In this document: piece by piece, positions 1 to 6,904 of the stretch
How the letters are laid out: each line of letters opens with the position of its first letter
Position numbering within the stretch: the stretch's first letter is position 1
Source: Campylobacterota bacterium
GTDB lineage: Bacteria; Campylobacterota; Campylobacteria; Campylobacterales; SZUA-545
Direction: 5' to 3'
Length of the DNA: 13,309 bases
Assembly (NCBI GenBank): GCA_030836705.1
Contig: JAUPLZ010000254.1
Coordinates: 1-13,309 of the forward strand
The notes under the pieces: model-generated
Told to the model about the DNA's origin: nothing
Seen by the model: the letters and a program-made list of their open reading frames with translations, nothing else
The model's database searches: none
Made by a program: the position numbers and the translations under genes

Positions 1-39
1 AGAAATCAATTGGCTATTCAAACAAGAGATTTGTTTTGA
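1..39 (+). CDS. C-terminal end of a probable antitoxin (partial)
   Basis: The first frame is open from the window edge and reads RNQLAIQTRDLF followed by TGA at 37-39. It ends 13 bases before the start of the PIN-domain toxin gene, and the toxin's Shine-Dalgarno sequence begins just after this stop. In vapBC-type modules the antitoxin gene normally lies directly upstream of the toxin at such spacing, so this is probably the antitoxin's tail. Only 12 residues are visible, so the family cannot be named and the reading rests mainly on position. Confidence 0.4.
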   Translation, partial: RNQLAIQTRDLF

Positions 40-52
40 AAAAGGAGATTTT

Positions 53-454
53 TTGATTTACATTCTTGATACAAATATAATTTCATATATTATAAGAAAT
101 AGAGATTTTAAGATTGTTGATAAATTTGAAGAGGTGTCAAATAATCATATAGTAGGGATATCATCTATAACTATTGCCGAATTATATTATGGCATACGGA
201 AAAAAGGGAATGTAAAATTGGAGGCGTTAATTAATGAATTTTTGTTGCCTCTTGAAAGATATTCTTTTGATGAAAAATCTGCGTTTGAGTACGGTAGTAT
301 TAGATATCAACTAGAGTTAAAAGGTGAAATAATTGGTTCAAATGATTTGCTTATTGCGGCTCATACAAAATCACTGGATGCTACATTGGTAACAAATAAT
401 ACGAAAGAATTTAAAAGAGTTGAAAATTTATTGATTGAGAATTGGATATCATAA
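53..454 (+). CDS. VapC/FitB-like PIN-domain ribonuclease toxin
   Basis: This 133-residue protein has the length and layout of a type II toxin of the VapC family, which are Mg-dependent RNases that cut tRNA or other RNA and are held inactive by a partner antitoxin. Visible PIN motifs are LDTN with D6, AELYYG with E43, and SNDLLIAA with D98, followed by VTNNTKEF (114-120), typical of the FitB-like subgroup. The start is TTG at 53; AAAGGAG (41-47) lies 5 bases upstream, and the protein begins MIYILDTN as family members do, so nothing is missing. It appears intact. Its antitoxin would lie mostly outside the window. It ends 5 bases before the convergent ATPase gene. The RNA target cannot be told from sequence. 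Confidence 0.88.
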   Translation: MIYILDTNIISYIIRNRDFKIVDKFEEVSNNHIVGISSITIAELYYGIRKKGNVKLEALINEFLLPLERYSFDEKSAFEYGSIRYQLELKGEIIGSNDLLIAAHTKSLDATLVTNNTKEFKRVENLLIENWIS

Positions 455-459
455 AAAGC

Positions 460-1620
460 TTATTTCTCGTCTTTTAGCGCCCATGTCCAATACGGAATAA
501 TTTCAACTTGAATTCCGTTATACGAATAATCATCTTCAAAACCCATAGTGATAATTTCAATCTTTTTTATGCCAATTTCCAGAGAAATTTGCGATAGAGT
601 GTTTTTTATACTATCTTTTGATGCAAACGGCATTGCCATTATAGCCAGTGATTCATCAGGTATATAAAAGTCTATTAAAGCAAAATAAAATATCTCTTTT
701 TCTAGCTTTAGCAGTTCTTTTAAAATCATGTTTTCATATATGCTTGTAAATTTTTTCTCAAAAGTAACGCCGTCTCTTAGCGCAAAATCATAAGCATAAA
801 TTTTTTTAGGCGCATTTGGCTGGTTGAATTTTGGTATCAAAAAAATCATAGATTCTTCAATTAGCTCGTTTATATATATATAGAATTTATCTTTTGAGAG
901 TTTTATTCTTTTTTTTAATAACTGAAATATTTGATGCAAAGAAAACGCGTAGCCGATATATTTTAGCGCAAAAATAAAAATTTCCTTTTTTGTCTCACTA
1001 TCAAATATTTCATTTAGCATATTTTGAATATTTAGATATTTAAGCTCCGGAGTTGATTGAGTAATGTGAGGAATAGTTCCAAATTTCATATAGTTATTAA
1101 AAGTGTGAGTTATTAAGGAGCTAGGATTGTTTTCAAAAAGCATATACTCTTCAAAATCCAGAGTATTTAAACGCACATGTTTAAAATTTTTTATCGGATA
1201 GTATCTTTTTGATATGTAGATTTTTTGTATATTTAAATTTTGGGCATAATCAACGCCGTCCCAATTATCAATAGCCAGCATTGAAATCCCGTTTGCATTT
1301 ATAAAAGCTTCTATTGCATTTAATGAAAATTTATCAACCCTTAAATCTTTTAAATCAATATAAAGATATTTTTTTTTCTTATTTTGCAAAATGTAGTTGA
1401 ATAAAACAAAAGTTTTTCCGGATTTCGCAGGACCTGTTATTAGAGTGTTTTCATTTTCTATTAATGTTTTTCTCTCGATAAACGGAATTTTTTTTAACTC
1501 AAATGCGTATAAATTTTCTAACTCTTTCACTATTTTATTCCATTGTTTTTGTATCCATAATTTTATTGGCTTCCTTATTAAAAGGAAATAAAAATAGAAC
1601 AAATTCAATATTTTCGTCAT
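460..1620 (-). CDS. AAA-type ATPase of the AAA_14/DUF4143-like group
   Basis: This 386-residue protein has a Walker A motif GPAKSGKT (63-70) and a likely Walker B strand ending in D118 (SMLAIDNWD). The segment IYISKR (134-139) fits the sensor position, where related proteins often have TGSR. LDFEEYM (154-160) and NNYMKFGTIPHI (175-186) resemble the linker motifs of AAA_14/DUF4143 and archaeal-type ATPases. Residues about 225-265 look like a winged helix. The last ~90 residues sit where relatives carry a restriction-like nuclease fold, but no clear D...E-x-K motif is seen, so that domain may be inactive. The first 60 residues include a hydrophobic stretch (4-15) and a basic helix. The start codon is the ATG at 1618-1620; no Shine-Dalgarno sequence precedes it. 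The gene is divergent from the S10 operon. The cellular role is unknown. Confidence 0.7.
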   Translation of the reverse strand: MTKILNLFYFYFLLIRKPIKLWIQKQWNKIVKELENLYAFELKKIPFIERKTLIENENTLITGPAKSGKTFVLFNYILQNKKKKYLYIDLKDLRVDKFSLNAIEAFINANGISMLAIDNWDGVDYAQNLNIQKIYISKRYYPIKNFKHVRLNTLDFEEYMLFENNPSSLITHTFNNYMKFGTIPHITQSTPELKYLNIQNMLNEIFDSETKKEIFIFALKYIGYAFSLHQIFQLLKKRIKLSKDKFYIYINELIEESMIFLIPKFNQPNAPKKIYAYDFALRDGVTFEKKFTSIYENMILKELLKLEKEIFYFALIDFYIPDESLAIMAMPFASKDSIKNTLSQISLEIGIKKIEIITMGFEDDYSYNGIQVEIIPYWTWALKDEK

Positions 1621-1627
1621 AAAAAGA

Positions 1628-1656
1628 TTGACAAAACAAGTCGACTTTGGTAGTAT
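1628..1656 (+). promoter_or_regulatory. Sigma70-type promoter of the S10 operon
   Basis: A perfect -35 box TTGACA (1628-1633) is followed by a 17-base spacer and TAGTAT (1651-1656) as -10, with TGG just before it giving an extended -10. Transcription should start near 1663, leaving a leader of roughly 37 bases before rpsJ. The -35 begins only 8 bases from the start codon of the divergent ATPase gene, so the two genes share their control region. The call rests on consensus match and position. Confidence 0.75.
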
Positions 1657-1683
1657 TTCACATTTAAACGGGTATTATCATAT

Positions 1684-1690
1684 AAAGGGA
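1684..1690 (+). promoter_or_regulatory. Shine-Dalgarno site deciding the rpsJ start
   Basis: AAAGGGA lies 9 bases before the ATG at 1700. It supports that ATG over the in-frame TTG at 1628, which is part of the -35 box and lies upstream of the expected transcription start. Confidence 0.75.
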
Positions 1691-1699
1691 ACCATAAAT

Positions 1700-2020
1700 A
1701 TGGAAAAAATAAGACTTAAGCTAAGAGCTTATGATCATAGAGTGCTTGACAAGTCTGTTGGTGCAATTCTTGATGCGGTAAAGCGTTCTGGTGCTGAGTT
1801 GGTTGGGCCTATGCCTCTTCCTACTAAGATCAAACGATATACGGTTTTAAGATCTCCACATGTTAACAAAGACTCTAGAGAGCAGTTTGAAATAAGAGTG
1901 CATACTAGAATGATTGATATAGTTTCTGCTACAAGCGAAACTGTTGATTTACTTATGAAAATTGATTTAGCTCCAGAAGTTGATGTTGAAGTTAGATCAA
2001 TGATAAACAAAGGTAAGTAG
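1700..2020 (+). CDS. rpsJ: 30S ribosomal protein S10 (NusE)
   Basis: S10 sits in the head of the 30S subunit and, in bacteria generally, also serves as the antitermination factor NusE with NusB. The 106-residue product starts MEKIRLKLRAYDH and contains GPMPLPTKIKRYTVLRSPHV and the SREQFEIRVHTR segment, all hallmarks of S10. The frame is open back to 1628, but the family start and the Shine-Dalgarno site both point to the ATG at 1700. It is the first gene of the operon, and rplC begins one base after its stop. Length is a few residues over the E. coli protein because of a short lysine-bearing tail. Confidence 0.97.
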   Translation: MEKIRLKLRAYDHRVLDKSVGAILDAVKRSGAELVGPMPLPTKIKRYTVLRSPHVNKDSREQFEIRVHTRMIDIVSATSETVDLLMKIDLAPEVDVEVRSMINKGK

Positions 2021-2021
2021 T

Positions 2022-2597
2022 ATGGAATTTTTGGCAGAAAAAATTGGAATGAGCCGCACAATTGGTGATGAGTCTGTAGCGGTTACTCTTCTTAAAGTAA
2101 AAGACATGAAAATTGTTGAAGCTTTGGAAGATAAGGCTATTGCGGCATATAATTCAGGCAAAAGCATTAATAAATCGATTGAAGGTCAGCAAAAAAAGTA
2201 CAATTTATCAAAGGAATTTAATAAATTTGTAACGCTTGATATAAGTGGTGCGCAAGTCGGCAATTTGGATTTAAGTTCTATATCTCAAGGGGCTACGGTA
2301 AAAGTATCTCTTAACACAAAAGGTAGAGGATTTAGCGGTGTTATAAAAAGACATAATTTCCAAGGCGGTCCGGGCGCTCACGGTAGTAGATTTCATAGAT
2401 CTACGGGTTCAATCGGTAATCGCGAATTCCCAGGTCGTGTTCAAAAGGGCAAGAAAATGCCTGGACATTACGGAAATACGCAAGTAACTGTAAAAAACAG
2501 TGTAGTTTCTTTTGATTCAAATAGCAATGTTATAGTATTAAAGGGCTGTGTTCCGGGCGCAAATGGTTCACTAGCTAGAGTAAAGGTTGTTTCATGA
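2022..2597 (+). CDS. rplC: 50S ribosomal protein L3
   Basis: L3 binds near the 3' end of 23S rRNA, is needed early in 50S assembly, and reaches towards the peptidyl transferase centre. The 191-residue protein opens MEFLAEKIGMSR, and residues about 100-152 hold the conserved loop (KGRGFSG, GGPGAHGSRFHR, GSIGNREFPGRV, GKKMPGHYGN). At the position corresponding to the Gln that PrmB methylates in E. coli L3, this protein has Glu (E135), so that modification is not expected here. Its stop overlaps the rplD start by 4 bases (ATGA), suggesting coupled translation. Confidence 0.97.
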   Translation: MEFLAEKIGMSRTIGDESVAVTLLKVKDMKIVEALEDKAIAAYNSGKSINKSIEGQQKKYNLSKEFNKFVTLDISGAQVGNLDLSSISQGATVKVSLNTKGRGFSGVIKRHNFQGGPGAHGSRFHRSTGSIGNREFPGRVQKGKKMPGHYGNTQVTVKNSVVSFDSNSNVIVLKGCVPGANGSLARVKVVS

Positions 2598-3226
2598 GCG
2601 CTGCTATTGTACTAGACCAAAAAATGAATAAAAAAGCGGAGATGGCACTTCCTGCTTTTTTTAATGAGATTAATTCACACAATCTTTATCTATATGCCAA
2701 AGCATATCTTGCTGGTATTAGATCAAATAGTGCCAATGTTAAAACAAGATCTGATGTAAAGGGCGGAGGCAAAAAGCCTTGGGCTCAAAAAGGTGGCGGT
2801 AGAGCTCGTGCTGGTTCGATAACATCTCCTGTGTTTGTAGGCGGTGGTGTTGCTCATGGTCCAAGCAATAATAAAAACTACACTCAAAAAATTAACAAAA
2901 AACAAGTTGTTCTTGCGCTTAAGTATGCCTTGAATGAAAAAGCTAAAAACGGCAGATTGTTTATTGTTGATGATATGACGGTAGCTTCTGGAAAGACAAA
3001 AGATGCTAGTGAAATGCTAAATAAATTAGCACAAAGAGATGTTTTAGTTGTAAATAGAAATATGAATTTTGCAAATGATGCGGAAGTGAAAACTTTTCTT
3101 GCATTTAGAAATATTAAAAACGCATATTTAATAGAAGAAAATGAAATTGATGCTTATATTGTAAGTACTTATAAATCAGTATTAATGCATCGTGATGTTT
3201 TTGAGAAATTAACGAAAGAGAGTTAA
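2594..3226 (+). CDS. rplD: 50S ribosomal protein L4
   Basis: L4 binds domain I of 23S rRNA, and its extended loop lines the nascent peptide exit tunnel. The 210-residue product shows this loop at about 44-90 (KTRSDVKGGGKKPWAQKGGGRA and the glycine-rich FVGGGVAHGP), followed by the globular C-terminal half with VVLALKYALNEK. The ATG at 2594 overlaps the rplC stop as ATGA, and the N-terminus fits the family. In E. coli L4 represses its own operon through a long structured leader; here the leader is only about 37 bases, so that mechanism is unlikely in the same form. Confidence 0.97.
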   Translation: MSAAIVLDQKMNKKAEMALPAFFNEINSHNLYLYAKAYLAGIRSNSANVKTRSDVKGGGKKPWAQKGGGRARAGSITSPVFVGGGVAHGPSNNKNYTQKINKKQVVLALKYALNEKAKNGRLFIVDDMTVASGKTKDASEMLNKLAQRDVLVVNRNMNFANDAEVKTFLAFRNIKNAYLIEENEIDAYIVSTYKSVLMHRDVFEKLTKES

Positions 3227-3227
3227 G

Positions 3228-3509
3228 ATGGCAGATATTACAGATATTAAAGCAATCCTCTATACTGAGAAATCAATAGATTTGCAAGAAAACGGTGTAA
3301 TAGTTGTCCAGACTTCACCAAAAATGACAAAAAATGGTTTAAAAGAGGTTTTTAAAGAGTATTTTGGAATAAACCCTTTAAAAGTTAATTCACTAAGAAT
3401 GACTGGTAAAACTAAAAAGTTTAAAGGAATCTCTGGCAGAAGAGATAATTTTAAAAAGTTTTATGTAGCTCTTCCTGAGGGTGCACAAATTGAAAGCCTT
3501 GCGGTATAG
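3228..3509 (+). CDS. rplW: 50S ribosomal protein L23
   Basis: L23 lies at the tunnel exit of the 50S subunit and is the main docking site for trigger factor and the signal recognition particle. The 93-residue protein has the family pattern: YTEKSIDLQENGVIVVQTSP near residues 12-31, the basic segment FGINPLKVNSLRMTGKTKKFKG at about 43-64, and a C-terminal FKKFYVALPEG. It starts one base after the rplD stop. Its own stop region contains the AGGAG (3507-3511) that serves rplB. Confidence 0.96.
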   Translation: MADITDIKAILYTEKSIDLQENGVIVVQTSPKMTKNGLKEVFKEYFGINPLKVNSLRMTGKTKKFKGISGRRDNFKKFYVALPEGAQIESLAV

Positions 3510-3517
3510 GAGATAAA

Positions 3518-4354
3518 ATGGCAATTAAAACATATAAACCATATACCCCTAGCAGAAGATTTATGAGTGGTGTCTCTAGTGATGACATCACATCAAAACC
3601 TTCAGTTAGAGGTCTTGTAAAGAAACTTAGAAGAAATGCCGGAAGAAATAATAACGGAAGAATTACTTCTAGACATAAAGAAGCTGGTGCTAAAAAAAGC
3701 TATCGTGTTATTGACTTCAAAAGAAATAAATTCGGTATCGAAGGTACTGTAGCTGCTATTGAGTATGATCCATACAGAAATTGTAGAATTGCGCTGATTA
3801 ATTATGTTGACGGTGACAAGAGATATATTATCCAACCAATCGGTTTGACTGTAGGTGCGAAAGTTGCATCTGCTGAGGCTGGTTTGGATATTGTTGTCGG
3901 AAATGCTATGCCGTTAAAGAGTATACCGGTGGGTACTATTATTCATAATATCGAAATGAAACCGGGAAAAGGTGGACAGATAGCAAGAAGTGCCGGCGGA
4001 TATGCTCAACTTATGGGTCGAGAAGGCAAGTATGCAATCGTAAGACTTCCAAGCGGTGAGATGAGATACATACTGGATGTCTGTATGGCTACCGTCGGAA
4101 CTGTTGGAAATGAGCTTGTTATAAATGTAAACATTGGTAAAGCCGGCAGAGCAAGACATATGGGTATTAGACCTCAAACAAGAGGTTCTGCTATGAACCC
4201 TATTGACCATCCACACGGTGGTGGTGAAGGAAAAACAAATGGTTCTAGACACCCTGTTTCTCCTTGGGGACAAAAAGCTAAAGGTCTTAAGACAAGAAAG
4301 AAAAGTAAAGCTTCTAATAAGTACATTATTAGCAGAAGAAAGGGTGGTAGATAA
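3518..4354 (+). CDS. rplB: 50S ribosomal protein L2
   Basis: L2 bridges the subunits and is required for peptidyl transferase activity. The 278-residue product carries the N-terminal basic extension (TPSRRF), the OB-fold region with KRYIIQP, an SH3-like half with GGQIARSAGGYAQLMGREG (152-170), and the near-invariant loop HPHGGGEG (231-238) whose His is important for function in E. coli. The C-terminus is rich in Lys and Arg. AGGAG lies 6 bases before the ATG at 3518. Length equals the usual bacterial L2. Confidence 0.98.
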   Translation: MAIKTYKPYTPSRRFMSGVSSDDITSKPSVRGLVKKLRRNAGRNNNGRITSRHKEAGAKKSYRVIDFKRNKFGIEGTVAAIEYDPYRNCRIALINYVDGDKRYIIQPIGLTVGAKVASAEAGLDIVVGNAMPLKSIPVGTIIHNIEMKPGKGGQIARSAGGYAQLMGREGKYAIVRLPSGEMRYILDVCMATVGTVGNELVINVNIGKAGRARHMGIRPQTRGSAMNPIDHPHGGGEGKTNGSRHPVSPWGQKAKGLKTRKKSKASNKYIISRRKGGR

Positions 4355-4356
4355 TC

Positions 4357-4638
4357 ATGGCTAGATCATTAAAAAAAGGTCCTTTCGTTGACGATCATTT
4401 GATGAAAAAGGCGATAAAAGCAAAAGCTGAAAAAAGCAATAAGCCAATTAAAACATGGTCAAGAAGAAGCACAATTATGCCGGATATGGTCGGGCTTAAT
4501 TTTCTTGTACATAATGGTAGAGATTTTGTGAGCGTTCATATATCTGAAAACCATATTGGTTATAAACTGGGTGAATTTGCACCTACAAGAACTTTCAAAG
4601 GACACAAGGGTAGTGTTCAAAAAAAGATAGGCAAATAA
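4357..4638 (+). CDS. rpsS: 30S ribosomal protein S19
   Basis: S19 sits in the 30S head with S13 and contacts tRNA and the intersubunit bridge. All 93 residues match the family: MARSLKKGPFVDDHL at the N-terminus, KTWSRRSTIMPDMVG at about 33-47, and HKLGEF-type/TRTFKGHKG ending. It starts 2 bases after the rplB stop. The spacing and the strong conservation leave no ambiguity over the start. Confidence 0.97.
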   Translation: MARSLKKGPFVDDHLMKKAIKAKAEKSNKPIKTWSRRSTIMPDMVGLNFLVHNGRDFVSVHISENHIGYKLGEFAPTRTFKGHKGSVQKKIGK

Positions 4639-4639
4639 T

Positions 4640-4972
4640 ATGAGTAGAGCAATTTTAAAATTTATTAGACTTTCTCCTATTAAGGCGAGATTGGTTGCAA
4701 GAGAAGTTCAGGGTATGAATGCCCAGCAAGCTCTTGCGGCTCTGGAGTTTATGCCAAATAAAGCGGCTACTGTTATTGCAAAAGTTATAACTTCTGCGGT
4801 TGCTAATTCTGGTTTGGAGGCTAGCGAAGCTGTTATTACTTCATGCAGAGTTGATAAAGCGTCAATATTAAAGCGTTTTTTACCAAGAGCTCGTGGTCGT
4901 GCTACTCCAATAAGAAAGCCAACATCTCATGTTTTGGTTGAAGTAAGTAGAGCAAGTGAAGGTGGTAAATAA
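4640..4972 (+). CDS. rplV: 50S ribosomal protein L22
   Basis: L22 contacts all domains of 23S rRNA, and its beta-hairpin narrows the exit tunnel opposite L4. The 110-residue product has IRLSPIKARLVAREVQG (9-25) and the hairpin segment KRFLPRARGRATPIRK (78-93) followed by TSHVLVEV. It starts one base after rpsS, and its TAA shares a base with the ATG of rpsC. Changes in this hairpin are a known route to macrolide resistance in other bacteria; the loop here looks of normal length. Confidence 0.97.
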   Translation: MSRAILKFIRLSPIKARLVAREVQGMNAQQALAALEFMPNKAATVIAKVITSAVANSGLEASEAVITSCRVDKASILKRFLPRARGRATPIRKPTSHVLVEVSRASEGGK

Positions 4973-5682
4973 TGGGTCAAAAAGTAAATCCTATAGGTCT
5001 TAGACTAGGTATTAATCAAAATTGGAAGTCTAGATGGTTTCCAAAAAAAGATAGTGCTGCTACGAATGTAGTGGAAGATTATACTGTTAGAGCTTTCCTG
5101 AAGAAGAAGCTTTATTATGGCGGTATCAATGATATAATAATCGAAAGAACTGCAAAAAAAGTAAAAGTTACACTTGTTGCTGCAAGACCGGGTATTATTA
5201 TTGGAAAAAAAGGTAGCGAGATCGAGAAGTTAAAATCAGATGTGTCTACGCTAGTTAAAAAAGATGTAATTATAAACATCAAAGAAGAGAGACGCCCACA
5301 AACTTCTGCACAGTTGGCAGCTGAAAATGTTGCAACTCAGCTTGAGAAAAGAGTAGCTTTTAGAAGAGCTATGAAAAAAGTTATACAAGGCGCTTTAAAA
5401 TCTGGAGCTAAAGGGATTAAGGTTCAAGTTTCAGGTCGTTTGGGCGGTGCTGAAATGGCAAGAACTGAATGGTATCTTGAAGGTAGAGTTCCTTTGCATA
5501 CTTTAAGAGCCAAAATAGACTATGGATTTGCCGAAGCTCATACAACATATGGTGTTATCGGTGTAAAAACATGGATCTTTAAGGGCGAGGTTCTGCATAA
5601 GAAGGCACTAGACAGCGGTGATGTTGAAACAACTGAAAAGAAGCCATCTAAGAAGCCTAGAGGAAGAAGAGGACAAAACTAA
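4972..5682 (+). CDS. rpsC: 30S ribosomal protein S3
   Basis: S3 lines the mRNA entry channel of the 30S subunit. The 236-residue protein begins MGQKVNPIGLRLG and contains the KH-domain motif GIIIGKKG (74-81), a helicase-linked basic region RVAFRRAMKK (127-136), and a C-terminal domain with SGRLGGAEMARTEWYLEGRVPLHTLRA (in pieces over 154-180). The last 25 residues are Lys/Arg-rich and variable in the family. Start and stop each overlap a neighbour by one base (rplV upstream, rplP downstream). Confidence 0.98.
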   Translation: MGQKVNPIGLRLGINQNWKSRWFPKKDSAATNVVEDYTVRAFLKKKLYYGGINDIIIERTAKKVKVTLVAARPGIIIGKKGSEIEKLKSDVSTLVKKDVIINIKEERRPQTSAQLAAENVATQLEKRVAFRRAMKKVIQGALKSGAKGIKVQVSGRLGGAEMARTEWYLEGRVPLHTLRAKIDYGFAEAHTTYGVIGVKTWIFKGEVLHKKALDSGDVETTEKKPSKKPRGRRGQN

Positions 5683-6107
5683 TGTTGATGCCAAAAAGAA
5701 CTAAATTTAAAAAAATGATGAAAGGGAGAAATCGCGGTAAAAGTTTCCGTGGTAACTCTATATCATTTGGAACTATAGCGCTTAAGGCAATTGAAGCTGG
5801 CAGAATTAATTCTAGACAAATTGAATCTGCGCGTGTTGCCATGACTCGTCATATTAAGCGACAAGGTAAAGTGTGGATTAGAGTTTTTCCTGATAAGCCG
5901 TTGACTGCTAAGCCTCTTGAAACAAGGATGGGTAAAGGTAAGGGTTCAGTTGAGGAATGGGTAATGAATATTCAACCAGGAAGAATTCTTTTTGAAATGG
6001 CTGGCGTGCCAGATGAGCTTGCTAAAGTAGCGCTTATGCGTGCTGCTCATAAGCTCCCTTTTAAAACAAAAATTATGACAATAGAGAGCGAAAATGAAGT
6101 ATACTGA
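5682..6107 (+). CDS. rplP: 50S ribosomal protein L16
   Basis: L16 organises the A-site tRNA pocket of the 50S subunit. The 141-residue product opens MLMPKRTKFKKMMKGRNRG; both the ATG at 5682 and the one at 5688 are possible, but family members start with the MLMPKRT form, so 5682 is preferred. RVFPDKPLTAKPLETRMGKGKG follows at about 66-87. The C-terminal tail ending ESENEVY is longer than in E. coli and, as I recall, typical of Campylobacterota. Its last 14 bases overlap the start of rpmC in another frame. Confidence 0.97.
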   Translation: MLMPKRTKFKKMMKGRNRGKSFRGNSISFGTIALKAIEAGRINSRQIESARVAMTRHIKRQGKVWIRVFPDKPLTAKPLETRMGKGKGSVEEWVMNIQPGRILFEMAGVPDELAKVALMRAAHKLPFKTKIMTIESENEVY

Positions 6108-6288
6108 TTTAGCACAGAAAGATATTGTTGAGCTACAAAAAGAATTAAAAGAGAAGAAAGTTTCTCTATTTACTTTAAAAGCAAAACAAAAGACAATGCA
6201 GCTTAAAAATACAAATGAATTGCACGAAACAAGAAAAGACATAGCTCGTATTTTGACCGCAATTAATTCAAAAAGGGGTGTCCAATGA
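6094..6288 (+). CDS. rpmC: 50S ribosomal protein L29
   Basis: L29 is a small helical protein near the tunnel exit, next to L23. The 64-residue product has two long helices and the family pattern KELKEKKVSLFTLKAKQKTMQLKN (in two halves, about 17-40) and RKDIARILTAI near the end. The MKYTDLAQKD start matches relatives, so the 14-base overlap with rplP is genuine. A GAGAG (6083-6087) inside rplP is a plausible ribosome-binding site. The stop overlaps the rpsQ start as ATGA. Confidence 0.95.
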   Translation: MKYTDLAQKDIVELQKELKEKKVSLFTLKAKQKTMQLKNTNELHETRKDIARILTAINSKRGVQ

Positions 6289-6539
6289 CTCACAAGCGTG
6301 AGATTCAAGGTAAGGTTGTTAGCATATCTGGCGACAAGACTGTAAGAATTCTTGTTGAAAGAAAAGTGTTACATCCAAAATACCATAAAACAGTAAAGAA
6401 ATTTAAAAGTTACCTTATTCATGATGAAAGCAATGAAGCAAAAGTAGGGGATTTGGTTATAGCGGTTGAGTGCAGACCTTTATCTAAAAACAAGTCGTTT
6501 CGTGTTAAATCTGTTGAGCATGCAGAGGTGATCATATGA
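6285..6539 (+). CDS. rpsQ: 30S ribosomal protein S17
   Basis: S17 is a primary 16S rRNA-binding protein with an OB fold, needed for assembly of the 30S body. The 84-residue protein shows KREIQGKVVSISGDKTVRI at the N-terminus, the lysine-rich loop HPKYHKTVKKFKSYLIHDE at about 32-50, and ECRPLSKNKSFRV near the end, all diagnostic. Both ends overlap neighbours by 4 bases (ATGA), rpmC upstream and rplN downstream, so it is embedded in a coupled run. Confidence 0.97.
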   Translation: MTHKREIQGKVVSISGDKTVRILVERKVLHPKYHKTVKKFKSYLIHDESNEAKVGDLVIAVECRPLSKNKSFRVKSVEHAEVII

Positions 6540-6904
6540 TTCAAAGTTTTACAAGACTAAGCGTTGCTGATAATAGCGGTGCAAAAGAGATTATGTGTAT
6601 TAAAGTTCTTGGCGGAAGCAAGAGAAGATATGCTTCTTTAGGCGATGTTATTGTTGCTTCAGTAAAAAAAGCTGTTCCAAATGGAAAGGTTAAGAAAGGG
6701 CAAGTAGTAAAAGCCGTAGTTGTAAGAACTAAGAAAGAGGTTCAAAGAGATAATGGATCTTTAATTAGATTTGATGAAAATGCTGCTGTAATTATTGACG
6801 CAAAGCGAGAGCCAGTAGGTACTCGTATTTTTGGACCAGTTGGAAGAGAAGTTCGTTATGCGAATTTTATGAAAATTGTTTCACTAGCTCCGGAGGTTTT
6901 ATAA
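6536..6904 (+). CDS. rplN: 50S ribosomal protein L14
   Basis: L14 is a beta-barrel protein at the subunit interface, forming bridges to 16S rRNA and the binding site for the silencing factor RsfS. The 122-residue length is the bacterial standard. Diagnostic segments are RLSVADNSGAKEIMCIKVLGG (8-27), VVVRTKKEVQRDNGSLIRFDENAAVII (in parts over 61-87), and GTRIFGPVGREVR (95-107). The start overlaps rpsQ by 4 bases, and the stop shares a base with the ATG of rplX. Confidence 0.98.
   Translation: MIQSFTRLSVADNSGAKEIMCIKVLGGSKRRYASLGDVIVASVKKAVPNGKVKKGQVVKAVVVRTKKEVQRDNGSLIRFDENAAVIIDAKREPVGTRIFGPVGREVRYANFMKIVSLAPEVL

Noticed and set aside
455..459. Bidirectional terminator between the convergent toxin and ATPase genes
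   Set aside because: Only 5 bases separate the two stops, and no GC-rich hairpin is visible around them.
1397..1591. 64-residue open frame on the + strand inside the ATPase gene
   Set aside because: It is a shadow of the ATPase reading frame, with no ribosome-binding site and no recognisable product.
1628..1699. N-terminal extension of S10 by 24 residues from the TTG at 1628
   Set aside because: That TTG is part of the -35 box, the region lies upstream of the likely transcript start, and S10 homologues begin at the ATG at 1700, which has its own Shine-Dalgarno site.
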